Part shown: positions 1-5,114 of the stretch, piece after piece
Layout of the letters: every line of letters begins with the position of its first letter
Position numbering within the stretch: the first letter of the stretch is position 1
Assembly (NCBI GenBank): GCA_947378615.1
Contig: CANCKV010000218.1
Span: 1 to 6,139, forward strand
Length of the DNA: 6,139 bases
Reading direction: 5' to 3'
DNA from: Chitinophagaceae bacterium
GTDB taxonomy: Bacteria; Bacteroidota; Bacteroidia; Chitinophagales; Chitinophagaceae
The notes under the pieces: model-generated
Databases searched by the model: none
What the model saw: the letters and a program-made list of their open reading frames with translations, nothing else
What the model was told of the DNA's origin: nothing
Program-made: the position numbers and the translations under genes

Positions 1-375
1 AAAGCTGGTTTAGGTATCAGTACTGCAATCGGAATTGGTGGTGATCCAATCATAGGCACTCCTACTGTAGAAGCTGTAAAATTATTGATGGAAGACCCTG
101 AAACTGATGGTATCATCATGATTGGAGAAATTGGTGGAAGCATGGAAGCGGATGCTGCCTATTGGATTAGAGATAATGCAACAAAACCTGTTGTTGGTTT
201 CATAGCTGGTCAAACTGCTCCTGCTGGACGTAGAATGGGTCATGCTGGTGCAATCATTGGTGGTGCAGATGATACTGCTGCTGCAAAAATGAAAATTATG
301 GCTGAATGTGGAATTCATGTGGTAGCTAGTCCTGCTGACATAGGAAAGACAATGGCTGCTGCCCTCGCAAAATAA
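1..375 (+). CDS. sucD: Succinyl-CoA synthetase (ADP-forming) subunit alpha, C-terminal part
   Basis: This is the last 124 codons of a gene that begins before the window. The product is the alpha subunit of succinyl-CoA synthetase, the TCA-cycle enzyme that interconverts succinyl-CoA and succinate with nucleotide phosphorylation in the cytoplasm. Visible landmarks are the [10 protein letters not shown] segment near residues 11-20 of the fragment, the [12 protein letters not shown] segment near 42-53, and the [10 protein letters not shown] motif, whose histidine (fragment residue 81) matches the phosphorylated active-site histidine of the family. It lies 43 residues before the end, the same distance as in the E. 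coli protein (from memory), so the C-terminus is intact. An in-frame ATG at 85 is internal, not a start. A terminator follows immediately, so the gene ends its own transcription unit and is not part of the arsenic cluster. Identification is very secure. Confidence 0.96.
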   Translation, partial: KAGLGISTAIGIGGDPIIGTPTVEAVKLLMEDPETDGIIMIGEIGGSMEADAAYWIRDNATKPVVGFIAGQTAPAGRRMGHAGAIIGGADDTAAAKMKIMAECGIHVVASPADIGKTMAAALAK

Positions 376-396
376 TAGTTTGAATTAATTAATATA

Positions 397-426
397 GCCT
401 ACATCGTCTGCGGTGTAGGCTTTTTT
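397..426 (+). terminator. Rho-independent terminator after sucD
   Basis: Ten consecutive base pairs (one of them a T-G wobble) form between 397-406 (GCCTACATCG) and 411-420 (CGGTGTAGGC), closing a four-base TCTG loop. Six T residues follow at 421-426. This is a textbook intrinsic terminator 21 bp after the sucD stop codon, and it separates sucD from the genes downstream. Confidence 0.93.
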
Positions 427-516
427 ATTATAACGATTGCTTGATACAGAATACAGGTGATTAGCTACTAGTAATTTGAAATCTGTATCTTGAAATACTT
501 TCTAAATTTCTTTTTT

Positions 517-879
517 ATGAATAAAACAACCTTAGTTCTTGGTGCTTCTACCAATTCTGACCGTTATAGTAATATTGCAGTAAGGCATTTGAGAAAAAAT
601 GGACATACAGTAGTTGCTATTGGGAATAAGAGTGGACTGATTGGAGATGTAAGCATTATGACAGATACACCTTTGATAGAAAATGTTCACACAGTGACCC
701 TTTATCTAAATCCTAATAATCAGATAAATTATTATCAATACATACTTTCATTAAAGCCGAAAAGAATAATCTTTAATCCGGGTACAGAAAACGACGAGTT
801 CTTTAATAAGGCATCAGATAATGGAATTGATGTAATAGAAGCATGTACCCTTGTTTTGTTGAGTACAGGTCAATATTGA
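517..879 (+). CDS. CoA-binding protein, YccU type
   Basis: A 120-residue protein of the small CoA-binding family (CoA_binding_2, COG1832/YccU-like), a single Rossmann-fold domain thought to bind coenzyme A or a related nucleotide; the physiological role is not established. The sequence shows the N-terminal beta strand and glycine loop TLVLGAS (residues 5-11), the R-Y-S-N motif (16-19), a GHTVVAIG strand, an IGDV segment, and the highly characteristic end, FNPGTEN followed by IDVIEACTLVLL and TGQY. Length is normal for the family. I start it at ATG 517: a reading that begins at TTG 490 would add nine hydrophobic residues outside the domain, and the glycine loop should sit near the N-terminus. 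No Shine-Dalgarno is visible. It stands alone between the sucD terminator and a long non-coding gap, so no partner is evident. Confidence 0.9.
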   Translation: MNKTTLVLGASTNSDRYSNIAVRHLRKNGHTVVAIGNKSGLIGDVSIMTDTPLIENVHTVTLYLNPNNQINYYQYILSLKPKRIIFNPGTENDEFFNKASDNGIDVIEACTLVLLSTGQY

Positions 880-1448
880 TGGTATCTTGTAAATATATTT
901 TACTGTAAAATTGCGATGAAATCAAAATAAATTGTTCGACCAATCTTAATTATATCCCATTTTTATTTAGCTCATTAATTAAGTTCTAACTGTTTTAACA
1001 TTATTTAAATTGCCAAGCAGTGGAAAGAATATTTGAATTTAAATCCGTAGTTTTTAGATAATGTCAGCATCTAATTTCCAAAGAAACTAGTCTTGATTCT
1101 AAGATGCTTTCAGTTGGTACAATCCTAATTCCTGCCCCTGCATATTGACATCTGAATACGGAAAAGGCATAATTGCTAGTATAATAATTGACAGAGATAT
1201 CATATTGTTTATAACGGGCAAATTATTTTTTATTGAACTCGCAATCAGTTTAAATATCTCGCAACTCTCAGTTGAGGTATAATGCCTGCTTTACAATAAA
1301 TCGTATTTGATGGATATCAAAACTAAATAGCCCTTAAGTATATTTATTTTAATAGCTTTTACCATAAACAATAGGGAAAGTTATTGGGTCAAAAATGTTT
1401 CATTGTTTCAATAGTCTGTCTCATTTGTTACCTATTTTAATAAAAATA

Positions 1449-1481
1449 TTTGTTGTTGTAAAATACATTATCGTAATATTG
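1449..1481 (+). promoter_or_regulatory. Candidate Bacteroidota-type promoter of arsR
   Basis: The Bacteroidota primary sigma factor prefers a TTTG-like -33 element and a TAnnTTTG -7 element about 19-21 bp apart. A TTTG at 1449-1452 (TTG also at 1453 and 1456) and TAATATTG at 1474-1481 (one mismatch to TAnnTTTG) fit with 21 or 18 bp spacing. The -7 candidate lies inside the arsR palindrome, which would let bound repressor block it. The leader would be only about 10 nt, which is short. This is a weak motif match in AT-rich DNA. Confidence 0.3.
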
Positions 1482-1486
1482 CGATA
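1469..1486. promoter_or_regulatory. Putative ArsR operator upstream of arsR
   Basis: The 18-bp sequence TATCGTAATATTGCGATA is a palindrome with only one mismatched pair (positions 6 and 13), centred on AATATT. It ends 11 bp before the arsR start codon, where ArsR-family repressors normally bind to autoregulate. A second copy with the same core lies after arsR at 1849-1866. Palindrome and repetition are seen directly; binding by this ArsR is inferred. Confidence 0.8.
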
Positions 1487-1497
1487 AATACAAAATA

Positions 1498-1830
1498 ATG
1501 GGAGCGACAAAAGCGGATGAATTTTCAGTAACTGACAATCGGGTAGCGAAATATGCAAAAGCATTGTCGCATCCTGCAAGAATTGCCATTTTAAAGTTAT
1601 TAATAAAGAAACAAGCATGCATTTGTGGTGATATAGTAGAGGTGCTTCCCCTATCACAAAGTACGGTCTCGCAGCATTTAAAGGAATTAAAGGAGGCAGG
1701 ATTGATTAAAGGTGATATTGAAGGAGCTAAAGTTTGCTATTGCATTGACGAAGACGAATGGAAGGCTGCACAGTCTTATATCAATGAACTATTTGCTAGT
1801 TTCACAGGCTTGAAAAGCATTTGTTGTTAA
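1498..1830 (+). CDS. arsR: ArsR-family arsenite-responsive transcriptional repressor
   Basis: A 110-residue winged-helix repressor of the ArsR/SmtB family, which binds operator DNA as a dimer and releases it when arsenite or antimonite is captured by cysteine thiolates. Visible features are the ALSHPARIAILKLL helix (residues 22-35), then ACICGDIVEVLP (40-51) with Cys41 and Cys43 in the position of the classical arsenite-binding cysteine pair, the recognition helix LSQSTVSQHLKELKEAGLI (52-70), and the wing with GAKVCYCI carrying Cys80 and Cys82. The protein ends in Cys109-Cys110, an additional pair that could add to metalloid binding. Start ATG 1498 fits the usual family length and has an A-rich leader. 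It heads the ars cluster, sits between two matching palindromes, and probably represses both its own promoter and that of arsM. Sensing of arsenic rather than another metal is supported by the cysteine placement and the neighbours. Confidence 0.93.
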   Translation: MGATKADEFSVTDNRVAKYAKALSHPARIAILKLLIKKQACICGDIVEVLPLSQSTVSQHLKELKEAGLIKGDIEGAKVCYCIDEDEWKAAQSYINELFASFTGLKSICC

Positions 1831-1848
1831 TCTTTTTTTGCCTTATAT

Positions 1849-1866
1849 AATCGTAATATTTCGATT
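1849..1866. promoter_or_regulatory. Putative second ArsR operator between arsR and arsM
   Basis: AATCGTAATATTTCGATT is an 18-bp palindrome with one mismatched pair, sharing the core ATCGTAATATT and the CGAT half-site with the arsR upstream palindrome. It begins 18 bp after the arsR stop and 225 bp before the arsM start. Its position suggests that arsM and downstream genes have their own ArsR-controlled promoter, or that bound ArsR acts as a roadblock to readthrough from arsR. The mode of action is inference. Confidence 0.72.
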
Positions 1867-1877
1867 AATTATATTTC

Positions 1878-2042
1878 TACCACTAAGGAAACAAGGAAAT
1901 ATACAAAGAACACAAAGGTCATTTATTTAACAAGTTGAAATTTGAATGGAGAATTAAGCTAAAAAAAATAGGCGTTTTTACTTGAAGGATTACTTGAATT
2001 GAAAAATCAAATGTTCTATTTGTGTACTTTGTTTCCCTAGTA
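1878..2042. repeat. Degenerate foldback repeat A (before arsM)
   Basis: The left arm starts TACCACTAAGGAAACAAGG at 1878 and runs through ACAAAGAACACAAAGG near 1903-1918. The right arm, 2011-2042, ends CTTTGTTTCCCTAGTA. Bases 1881-1896 match the reverse complement of 2027-2042 at 13 of 16 positions. An inner hairpin (1956-1965 with 1976-1984, one bulged C) lies near the middle. It shares its left end and its CACAAAG/CTTTGT words with two other repeats in this cluster, at 3781 and 4970. No open reading frame lies inside, so this is a non-coding, MITE- or REP-like element in a decayed state. It ends 49 bp before the arsM start. Confidence 0.6.
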
Positions 2043-2091
2043 TTAAAAACAATCATTTTTTAATCACAATTAATCAGTTAAATCATAAATA

Positions 2092-2943
2092 ATGAAATCA
2101 GATAATGAACTCAAAGAAATCGTAAGGAAAAAGTATAGTGAAATAGCCTTACAGGATAAAGCTACTAATGAAAGTAGCTGTTGTGGTGCAGGTGGATGCA
2201 GCACAGAAGTTTATAACATCATGACAGATGACTATAATGGTATTGAAGGATATAACGCCGATGCAGATTTAGGATTAGGTTGTGGATTACCCACTCAATT
2301 TGCCAAGATAAAAAAGGGCGATGTGGTGATAGATTTAGGCAGTGGTGCAGGGAATGATTGTTTTATTGCAAGGGCAGAAGCAGGAGAAACGGGTAAGATT
2401 ATCGGCATAGATTTTACGCCCGCAATGATTGATAAGGCAAGGCATAATGCAGAAGTGAGAGGGGTAAATAATGTGGAGTTCCGTCAGGGCGACATTGAGA
2501 ATATGCCTGTAGGTGGAAATATTGCAGATGTGGTCATCAGTAATTGTGTGCTGAATTTAGTACCTAATAAGAATGCAGTCATCAAGGAGATTTACAGGGT
2601 ATTGAAACCGGGTGGGCATTTCAGTATTTCTGATGTGGTTCTTGTGGGAAGGTTGCCTGAAGCATTGCAAAAAGATGCAGAAATGTATGCCGGTTGTGTG
2701 GCGGGTGCCATTCAAAAGGAGACTTACCTTGAATTGATTCAATTAAATGGGTTCGTAAATATTACCCTTCAAAAGGAGAAGGCAATTGTTATTCCTGATG
2801 ATATTCTGAAGAATTATTTGGATGCAGAAGCATTGCTTGACTTCAAACAAGGAAGTACGGGCATCTTTAGTATTACTGTATTTGCACAAAAGCCACAAGG
2901 AACGGTAACAACTAGCTGTACACCTGGAAGCGGTTGCTGCTAA
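2092..2943 (+). CDS. arsM: Arsenite S-adenosylmethionine methyltransferase
   Basis: A 283-residue cytoplasmic methyltransferase that transfers methyl groups from S-adenosylmethionine to trivalent arsenic, giving methylated and finally volatile arsenicals. The class I methyltransferase fold is shown by motif I VIDLGSGAGND (residues 79-89), the acidic residue ending the second strand in IGIDFTPAMI (104-113), GDIENMP (133-139) and the post-I region with VLKPGG (170-175). The three cysteines that bind As(III) in ArsM are present: Cys64 in GLGCGLP, Cys152 in SNCVLNLVP and Cys202 in YAGCVAGA. An N-terminal SSCCGAGGC cluster (Cys30, Cys31, Cys36) is common in bacterial ArsM. The C-terminus is cysteine-rich (Cys276, Cys282, Cys283). 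ATG 2092 is the first start in a good A-rich leader and gives normal family length. It lies between an ArsR operator and a metallophosphoesterase, which supports arsenic-inducible expression. Confidence 0.95.
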   Translation: MKSDNELKEIVRKKYSEIALQDKATNESSCCGAGGCSTEVYNIMTDDYNGIEGYNADADLGLGCGLPTQFAKIKKGDVVIDLGSGAGNDCFIARAEAGETGKIIGIDFTPAMIDKARHNAEVRGVNNVEFRQGDIENMPVGGNIADVVISNCVLNLVPNKNAVIKEIYRVLKPGGHFSISDVVLVGRLPEALQKDAEMYAGCVAGAIQKETYLELIQLNGFVNITLQKEKAIVIPDDILKNYLDAEALLDFKQGSTGIFSITVFAQKPQGTVTTSCTPGSGCC

Positions 2944-2963
2944 TATCAAATAATTAATTATTT

Positions 2964-2999
2964 AACCTGAATTAGGCTCGAAATCCTATTGAGGTTTTT
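2964..2999 (+). terminator. Possible weak terminator or attenuator between arsM and the metallophosphoesterase gene
   Basis: An imperfect hairpin forms between 2964-2976 (AACCTGAATTAGG) and 2985-2996 (CCTATTGAGGTT), with one G-G mismatch, one bulged T and an eight-base loop. It runs into T residues to 2999. Four of its base pairs at the base and four at the top are continuous. It starts 20 bp after the arsM stop. Because no promoter is obvious in the 25 bp left before the next start, partial readthrough would be needed to express the downstream gene. Confidence 0.35.
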
Positions 3000-3024
3000 A
3001 ACGACTAAGTATTCACTACACATT

Positions 3025-3771
3025 ATGCAAATCGCATTATTTTCGGATGTTCACGCTAACTTTCCTGCTTTAGAAGCAATGTTTGTTGATATTGATAGTA
3101 GAAAGCCTGATGCCATTTATTGTTTGGGTGATTTGGTCGGTTATAATATTTGGCCAAATGAAGTTATCAATAAAATTAGACAGCGAGGTATCGCAACTAT
3201 TTCTGGCAATCATGATTTAAAAGTAAAAAAGAAGACATCAGAGAAAGAGGGGATTATTATTGATGTAAAAAGCTTTGCCTATCAGTTGGTAGGGGAAGAA
3301 GAAAAGAATTATTTGTTGAGTTTGCCCTCTAGTATCCGTCTGACCTTTTATTGCAATTACACGTCTATAAATTTATTGCTAGTTCATGGCAGTCCGAATA
3401 GTGTGAATGAATACCTTTTTGAAGAATTGGAAGAGGCATATTTGTCAGAGATTATGAAAACTGCGAATGCAGATATTCTTTGTTTTGGTCATACACATAA
3501 GCCTTATCATAGGGTAATCCAGATTGAAAATGAGGGTGTCAGTCAGTGTCGACATACAATAAATACAGGTTCGGTTGGCAAACCCAAAGATGGTAATCCA
3601 AAAGGATGTTATGTTTTATTGACAATTAATGAAACTATCTCATTGCAAGAACAAGATAGTATAAGTGTTGAATTTGTTCGTTTTGATTATGATATAGAAA
3701 CTGCAGCAAAAGCAATTGAGAACAGCCCTTTACCCAATGACTTTGCAGAGATGCTTCGAAAAGGTTATTAG
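3025..3771 (+). CDS. Calcineurin-like metallophosphoesterase within the ars cluster
   Basis: A 248-residue soluble protein of the metallophosphatase_2/YfcE-like branch of the calcineurin-like phosphoesterase superfamily, which uses two metal ions to hydrolyse phosphate mono- or diesters. All family motifs are present in order: DVH (residues 8-10), GDLVG (35-39), GNHD (61-64), HGSP (121-124) and GHTH (155-158), supplying ligands Asp8, His10, Asp36, Asn62, His121, His156 and His158. The NTGSVGKPKDGNP segment and the closing LPNDFAEMLRKGY are also typical of one specific uncharacterised subfamily. I start at ATG 3025, because the DVH strand then sits at the N-terminus; a TTG reading at 2989 adds 12 residues inside a likely hairpin. 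It lies 81 bp after arsM and upstream of acr3, same strand. The substrate is unknown; a role in arsenic metabolism is suggested only by position. Confidence 0.88.
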   Translation: MQIALFSDVHANFPALEAMFVDIDSRKPDAIYCLGDLVGYNIWPNEVINKIRQRGIATISGNHDLKVKKKTSEKEGIIIDVKSFAYQLVGEEEKNYLLSLPSSIRLTFYCNYTSINLLLVHGSPNSVNEYLFEELEEAYLSEIMKTANADILCFGHTHKPYHRVIQIENEGVSQCRHTINTGSVGKPKDGNPKGCYVLLTINETISLQEQDSISVEFVRFDYDIETAAKAIENSPLPNDFAEMLRKGY

Positions 3772-3780
3772 GATTAACTT

Positions 3781-3860
3781 TTACCACAAGGAGCAAAATG
3801 TTAATTTTCAAGTAATTATAACACAAAAATAGAACTTAGTGTTCTTTGTTTTCCCCTAGA
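3781..3860. repeat. Degenerate foldback repeat B (before acr3)
   Basis: The left end TTACCACAAGGAGCAAAATG (3781-3800) resembles the left ends of the repeats at 1878 and 4970. The right part holds TAGTGTTCTTTGT (3837-3849), identical over 13 bases to 5031-5043 in the third repeat, and then CTTTGTTTTCCCCTAG (3844-3859), nearly the right end of the first repeat (CTTTGTTTCCCTAG). The two arms pair poorly with each other, so this copy is recognised mainly by its similarity to the other two. It ends 34 bp before the acr3 start. The call of a shared element is moderate because the words are short and the DNA is AT-rich. Confidence 0.5.
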
Positions 3861-3894
3861 GACCCCCGTGTTAAAACAAAAAATATAAATAAAT

Positions 3895-4962
3895 ATGAGT
3901 GCAAATAATTGTGCCCCCGCTTCAAATAGAAAGCAATTAAGTTTTTTAGACCGTTACCTGACACTTTGGATATTCTTGGCGATGGCAATTGGAGTTGCTA
4001 TTGGCTACTTTCTGCCAGGGTCATCTACATTTATCAATTCATTTTCGAGTGGAACTACGAATATTCCATTAGCAATAGGATTGATAGTGATGATGTATCC
4101 TCCCTTAGCAAAGGTTCGCTACGAAAAGATGGGAGAAGTCTTTTCAAATACAAAAATATTAGGAGCATCGTTATTTCTGAATTGGATTATTGGTCCAATC
4201 TTAATGTTTTTATTGGCCATTATATTTCTGCAAGACCATCCTTCTTATATGATTGGACTGATATTGATTGGACTTGCCCGTTGTATCGCCATGGTGGTGG
4301 TTTGGAATGAATTGGCAGAAGGTAATCGGGAATATGCCGCTGGATTAATTGCATTGAATAGCATCTTTCAAGTGTTATTTTATAGTGTCTATGCTTATTT
4401 GTTTATTACCATTCTACCTCCAATATTTGGTATCAAAGGTTTAGAAGTAAATATTACGATTGCTGAAATAGCGAAGAGTGTGGGTATTTATTTAGGAGTA
4501 CCCTTTGCAGCAGGTATCATCAGCCGATATACATTGATAGCAATAAAGGGAGAAGAATGGTTTCAAAATAAGTTTGTCCCTTTCATTTCGCCACTTACTT
4601 TGAGTGCATTAATGTTTACGATAGTTGTCATGTTCAGTTTAAAAGGGAATCTGATTATTCAAATTCCACTTGATGTAGTTCGAATTGCCATTCCATTAGT
4701 CATCTATTTCATCATCATGTTTGTGGTGAGTTTCTTTATGGGAAAATCATTAGGGGCAGACTATTCCGCGAATACGGCGATTGCTTTTACTGCCACAGGA
4801 AATAATTTCGAGTTGGCAATAGCAGTGGCGATTGGCGTATTTGGGATTAATAGTGGCGAAGCATTTACGGGAGTGATTGGACCTTTGGTAGAAGTGCCTG
4901 CTTTAATAGCATTGGTTAACTTAGCTTTCTGGTTTAGGAAGAAGTATTACATGAAATTATAA
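3895..4962 (+). CDS. acr3: Arsenite efflux permease of the Acr3 family
   Basis: A 355-residue inner-membrane carrier that exports arsenite using the proton-motive force. It belongs to the Acr3 (bile/arsenite/riboflavin transporter) superfamily, not the unrelated ArsB family. About ten hydrophobic segments can be read, roughly at residues 21-40, 57-71, 88-112, 118-137, 147-175, 189-207, 227-251, 261-285, 292-316 and 323-347. The two residues shown in the family to be essential are present: Cys130 in [13 protein letters not shown] (fourth segment) and Glu306 in [11 protein letters not shown] (ninth segment). The [10 protein letters not shown] loop (68-77) is also characteristic. Length and both ends are normal. 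ATG 3895 follows an A-rich leader with no Shine-Dalgarno; an extra Cys6 sits in the cytoplasmic N-terminus. It exports what ArsC produces and competes with ArsM for the same arsenite. Confidence 0.95.
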   Translation: MSANNCAPASNRKQLSFLDRYLTLWIFLAMAIGVAIGYFLPGSSTFINSFSSGTTNIPLAIGLIVMMYPPLAKVRYEKMGEVFSNTKILGASLFLNWIIGPILMFLLAIIFLQDHPSYMIGLILIGLARCIAMVVVWNELAEGNREYAAGLIALNSIFQVLFYSVYAYLFITILPPIFGIKGLEVNITIAEIAKSVGIYLGVPFAAGIISRYTLIAIKGEEWFQNKFVPFISPLTLSALMFTIVVMFSLKGNLIIQIPLDVVRIAIPLVIYFIIMFVVSFFMGKSLGADYSANTAIAFTATGNNFELAIAVAIGVFGINSGEAFTGVIGPLVEVPALIALVNLAFWFRKKYYMKL

Positions 4963-4969
4963 AAAGGGT

Positions 4970-5071
4970 TTACCACAACATAAATAAAGAAAACTATAAA
5001 GGTATACAAGCACAAATGATTTTAAATTCATAGTGTTCTTTGTGGATTCTCCTTTGTGTTCCTTATGGTAA
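4970..5071. repeat. Foldback repeat C (before arsC), best-preserved copy
   Basis: A 102-bp element bounded by TTACCACAA (4970-4978) and TTATGGTAA (5063-5071), which are inverted repeats at 8 of 9 positions. Imperfect complementarity continues inward through CACAAAG/CTTTGTG-type words to a central near-palindrome TGATTTTAAATTCA (5017-5030), so the whole element can fold back on itself. It shares a 13-base word with the repeat at 3781 and the TACCAC left end with both others. It has no coding capacity. It ends 43 bp before the arsC start and begins 7 bp after the acr3 stop. Of the three copies, this one best shows the intact form. Confidence 0.65.
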
Positions 5072-5114
5072 GAATAAATTTTCAAATCATTAATTAATCA
5101 TCAATAAAGTAACA

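Larger units (their letters stand above)
880..1497. other. Long AT-rich intergenic region without a convincing gene
   Basis: A gap of 618 bp between the CoA-binding protein gene and arsR. Both strands are broken by frequent stops. The longest stop-free stretch of note is about 52 codons on the minus strand (1067-1222), without an early ATG or a recognisable domain. The last 30 bp contain the arsR operator palindrome. A small inverted repeat CAACT-CTC-AGTTG occurs at 1263-1275, and the word CTCGCAA occurs at 1238 and again at 1258. A partial match to the ars operator lies at 901-918. Otherwise I see nothing that can be assigned; it may be the decayed remains of a lost gene or an insertion scar. 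Confidence 0.6.

Noticed and set aside
82..318. Minus-strand open frame antisense to sucD
   Set aside because: Serine/histidine-rich shadow of a highly conserved gene on the other strand.
490..516. TTG start that would lengthen the CoA-binding protein by nine residues
   Set aside because: The extension is a phenylalanine-rich run outside the conserved domain; ATG 517 gives the normal N-terminus.
1067..1222. A 52-codon stop-free minus-strand stretch in the long gap that might be a gene remnant
   Set aside because: No early start codon, no convincing motif and a length that can occur by chance; kept only as a note on the gap.
1421..1657. Minus-strand open frames overlapping the arsR start and operator
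   Set aside because: They cover arsR coding DNA and the operator in antisense, show no family features and have implausible composition.
1808..1839. Short hairpin GCTT/AAGC at the end of arsR followed by a T-run, as a possible terminator
   Set aside because: The stem is only four pairs and the T-run starts about 14 bases after it, so it does not meet the usual form of an intrinsic terminator.
2989..3024. TTG start that would lengthen the metallophosphoesterase by 12 residues
   Set aside because: It falls within the putative hairpin after arsM, and the first metal motif should lie close to the N-terminus, as given by ATG 3025.
3966..4310. A 114-codon open frame on the plus strand overlapping acr3 in another frame
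   Set aside because: It lies wholly inside the well-supported acr3 gene, has no recognisable domain and is tryptophan/tyrosine-rich as expected from an out-of-frame reading of membrane-protein codons.
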